Positions 12,304-13,676 of a DNA stretch of 13,676 nt are shown one piece after another (positions within the stretch are counted from its first letter, which is position 1; the number at the start of each line of letters is the position of its first letter). The position numbers and the translations under genes are program-made. Where the stretch lies: contig DHOO01000105.1 of assembly GCA_002409975.1 (NCBI GenBank), positions 1 through 13,676 of the forward strand. The letters are read 5' to 3'. The notes below the pieces were generated by a model. That model was not told the DNA's origin. It ran no database searches and worked only from the letters and a program-made list of their open reading frames with translations. This stretch comes from Firmicutes bacterium UBA5388 (GTDB lineage Bacteria > Bacillota > UBA4882 > UBA10575).

Positions 12304-12658
12304 TCAATTAACATCATTCTCCTTAATGAGCCTAAGAAAACTGCGAGCTAACAGAGGGATGATGTCTTCTTTTAAAGTTTTGGCTAATTTAAGAAGGCAT
12401 GATTTAACCAAAGCCCTGTTTGCTAGGCAAACAAAAAATCGGGTTAAAGCACCCGATTCAAAGTCAGCATCATAGAAATCTTGATTCTCCGTAGAAATCT
12501 GCTACTTTATTAACCGCTACCAAAAAGATGGCCTTTTCCATTGATCTCACTTTCGTACCTTTTAATTTAGCTGGGCTTTTATCTCGCACCCAATTTTCGG
12601 AAAACCAATTTAACTTACCTTTGCTTACAGGGTGCGAAATGTGAGATTGCTCATCGGG
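12304..12658 (-). pseudogene. Possible decayed gene, two frames offset by one frameshift
   Basis: On the minus strand a frame is open from 12658 to a TGA at 12470, and a second frame from 12501 to a TGA at 12304; they overlap by 32 nt. The translations look protein-like (for example KLNWFSENWVRDKSPAKLKG and MEKAIFLVAVNKVADFYGE in the first; LAKTLKEDIIPLLARSFLRL in the second). One frameshift in the overlap would join them into about 115 residues. There is no ribosome site or good start, and the family is not recognised. A terminator-like hairpin sits within the second frame, which argues against it being translated now. Confidence 0.3.
12437..12458 (-). terminator. Minus-strand rho-independent terminator
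   Basis: Perfect 8-bp stem AATCGGGT/ACCCGATT with a 6-nt loop; on the minus strand it is followed by TTTTTTGTTTG. It lies about 215 nt beyond the AEC transporter stop codon, so that transcript may carry a long 3' end through the gene remnant. Confidence 0.75.
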
Positions 12659-12671
12659 TTAACAAGTTCGA

Positions 12672-13604
12672 TTACAATAAGAAATAAACCATCAACGGAA
12701 TCGTGATGACACTTAATAATGTTGTTATAAAGATTGCAGTTACTGCAAATTCACTATCCCCTCCGTACTTTTGAGTCAAGACGGGCGTGCTTGCCATGCT
12801 AGGCATAGCAGACTCAATGATGACCACTGTTCTTACTAAAGGGTCTATGTTAAAAGGCAGCATCATTAAATATGCCAATAAAGGATAGAGTAATAGTTTG
12901 CAAATACAAACCATTGCTAATTCAAAGTTTACCGCTTTACTTTGAAATTGAAGACCTCCAAGCATATACCCCATCAAAAGCATAGCAATTGGCACAGTAG
13001 CATTTCCCATTATTTTAAGAGGTTCCAAAACTAAGTCAGGGATTTTAATTCCCAGTTTATTAATGAATAATCCCAAAACTGTCGCGATTAAAGGAGGGTT
13101 AATTAAGAATTTCCAGCTTCCTTTCTGTATTAATCCTTCTTTAAGCGCAAGAATAGCAATCGAACAAAAAGCGATTGTAATCCCAATATCATATAGAACC
13201 GCATAGGCTAAACCTTCCTGACCCAAGATAGATAAGATAACCGGAAAACCAATGAAAGCAGTGTTTGGCATAGCGCAAAGTATGGAAAAAGTTCCACGCC
13301 GCTGGGGCATCATAGTAACCAACTTGCCAAGAGCTTTAGCTACTATGATCATGAGCCCCACGAGCGCCAGCGCTATAAAGGGAGAAACAATTCCTGACAG
13401 TAACTTTTCCCAAGTAATATCAACCGTCATTGAAACAAAGATGAGAGGAGGCAAGGTAATATTAAGCATAATATCAGCCAAAGATTGTTTTGCTTCTTCT
13501 TTAAAAACATCAGATTTTCTAGCGGCAATACCAAAAAGCGCTAACGAAAAAACGACCAGTACTCGCCAGAATATATCAGTAGTTGCAACAAAAACGTCCA
13601 TCAT
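12672..13604 (-). CDS. AEC-family transporter (auxin efflux carrier type)
   Basis: 310 residues, the normal length for bacterial AEC/Pfam Mem_trans permeases. Two adjacent ATGs (13602-13604 and 13599-13601) follow TTAGGAG; the second has the better spacing, so the protein may be one residue shorter. It is hydrophobic throughout with about ten transmembrane segments in two halves. Family signs are ITLPPLIFVSM (about 49-59), PNTAFIGFPV (112-121), PPLIATVLGLFINKLGI (169-185), TVPIAMLLMGYMLGG (203-217) and the C-terminal ESAMPSMASTPVLTQKYGGD. Members export or import organic anions such as malate or malonate; the substrate here is unknown. It appears monocistronic, with the minus-strand terminator at 12437-12458. 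Confidence 0.9.
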   Translation of the reverse strand: MMDVFVATTDIFWRVLVVFSLALFGIAARKSDVFKEEAKQSLADIMLNITLPPLIFVSMTVDITWEKLLSGIVSPFIALALVGLMIIVAKALGKLVTMMPQRRGTFSILCAMPNTAFIGFPVILSILGQEGLAYAVLYDIGITIAFCSIAILALKEGLIQKGSWKFLINPPLIATVLGLFINKLGIKIPDLVLEPLKIMGNATVPIAMLLMGYMLGGLQFQSKAVNFELAMVCICKLLLYPLLAYLMMLPFNIDPLVRTVVIIESAMPSMASTPVLTQKYGGDSEFAVTAIFITTLLSVITIPLMVYFLL

Positions 13605-13614
13605 CCGACTCCTA

Positions 13615-13646
13615 ATTTTCTATTTTTAAATTACTACTTAGAAAAT
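13615..13646. repeat. Inverted repeat upstream of the AEC transporter
   Basis: ATTTTCTA (13615-13622) faces TAGAAAAT (13639-13646), perfect over 8 bp with a 16-nt centre, only about 10 nt upstream of the transporter start codon. It could be an operator or a leader hairpin, but AT-rich palindromes of this size also occur by chance, and its right arm lies within the dispersed repeat. Confidence 0.3.
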
Positions 13647-13676
13647 AGCTCTCGATATTCGTCGCTCGTCACTCGT
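13632..13676 (+). repeat. Copy of a dispersed repeat, cut by the window edge
   Basis: TACTACTTAGAAAATA (13632-13647) is exactly repeated in inverse orientation at 9-24, and in both copies is followed two bases later by TCTCG. The rest, ending TCGTCGCTCGTCACTCGT, contains CTCGTC units and shares TCGTCGCTC and ACTCGT with 9894-9929. Confidence 0.5.

Larger units (their letters stand above)
12237..12671. other. Intergenic region with probable gene remnant
   Basis: 435 bases with no intact gene. It holds a minus-strand hairpin terminator (12437-12458), a second small hairpin beside it (TGTTTGC-TAG-GCAAACA, 12417-12433), two adjoining minus-strand open frames that may be a decayed gene (12304-12658), and inverted repeats TCGCACCC/GGGTGCGA and ATCTCAC/GTGAGAT (12544-12647). 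No terminator was found directly after the PAP2-like gene. Confidence 0.5.

Noticed and set aside
12284..12475. Plus-strand open frame of 63 codons beginning with TTG after the PAP2-like gene
   Set aside because: It has no ribosome site, an odd basic composition and no recognisable motif. It lies opposite the possible minus-strand remnant and contains a terminator hairpin near its end.
12470..12541. A 23-codon minus-strand ORF (MEKAIFLVAVNKV...) as a small protein or leader peptide
   Set aside because: No Shine-Dalgarno sequence in front, and the same frame is open far upstream without a start, which fits a gene fragment better.
13252..13629. 125-codon plus-strand frame opposite the AEC transporter
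   Set aside because: It is antisense to a clear membrane-protein gene, has no ribosome site, and its composition reflects the complementary hydrophobic codons.

Overview
The window looks like chromosomal DNA of a low-GC Bacillota (Firmicutes) bacterium. Strong AGGAGG-type ribosome sites precede nearly every gene, some genes start with TTG or GTG, intergenic regions are AT-rich, and the gene families (fructose PTS, ECF sigma factor with membrane anti-sigma, LysM-repeat protein without export signal) fit. A CsgG-family protein and the style of the LysM protein suggest an anaerobic clostridial or Halanaerobiales-like lineage; that placement is inference only.

Layout. (1) 1-1508, minus strand: a HAD-family phosphatase-like gene followed by an edge-truncated glycosyltransferase-51 (peptidoglycan transglycosylase) gene of an atypical subfamily. 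(2) 1509-1945: AT-rich intergenic region with the fru promoter and two direct repeats that are candidate FruR operators. (3) 1946-5763, plus strand: a complete fructose operon, fruR (DeoR repressor) - fruK (1-phosphofructokinase) - separate EIIA, EIIB and EIIC subunits, closed by a clear terminator. Fructose enters through EIIC, is phosphorylated by EIIA/EIIB to fructose-1-phosphate, and FruK converts this to fructose-1,6-bisphosphate; FruR probably senses the sugar phosphate. (4) 6121-7314: a cysteine-rich protein of six LysM repeats without signal peptide, with its own terminator. (5) 7315-7766: structured non-coding DNA with several inverted repeats, an 11-bp tandem repeat before a -10 box, and a Shine-Dalgarno sequence with no start codon. 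(6) 7767-9886: a polytopic membrane protein and an exported CsgG/FlgT-C-type protein, probably one operon. (7) 10158-11528, minus strand: an operon of ECF sigma factor, putative anti-sigma factor and small DUF6249-like membrane protein. A PAP2-phosphatase-like membrane protein is transcribed divergently (11646-12233). The shared region holds two facing ECF-type promoters arranged around a perfect inverted repeat, which suggests an autoregulated envelope-stress module. (8) 12237-12671: probably a decayed minus-strand gene plus a minus-strand terminator. (9) 12672-13604, minus strand: an AEC-family (auxin efflux carrier-type) transporter.

The two observations I rate highest are the divergent ECF promoter pair, which ties the sigma operon to the PAP2-like gene, and a dispersed GC-richer repeat. 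Recognisable copies of that repeat occur at both window edges and after the csgG-like gene; one copy supplies the C-terminal codons seen for the transglycosylase gene. I found no tRNA, rRNA, CRISPR array or intact insertion sequence.
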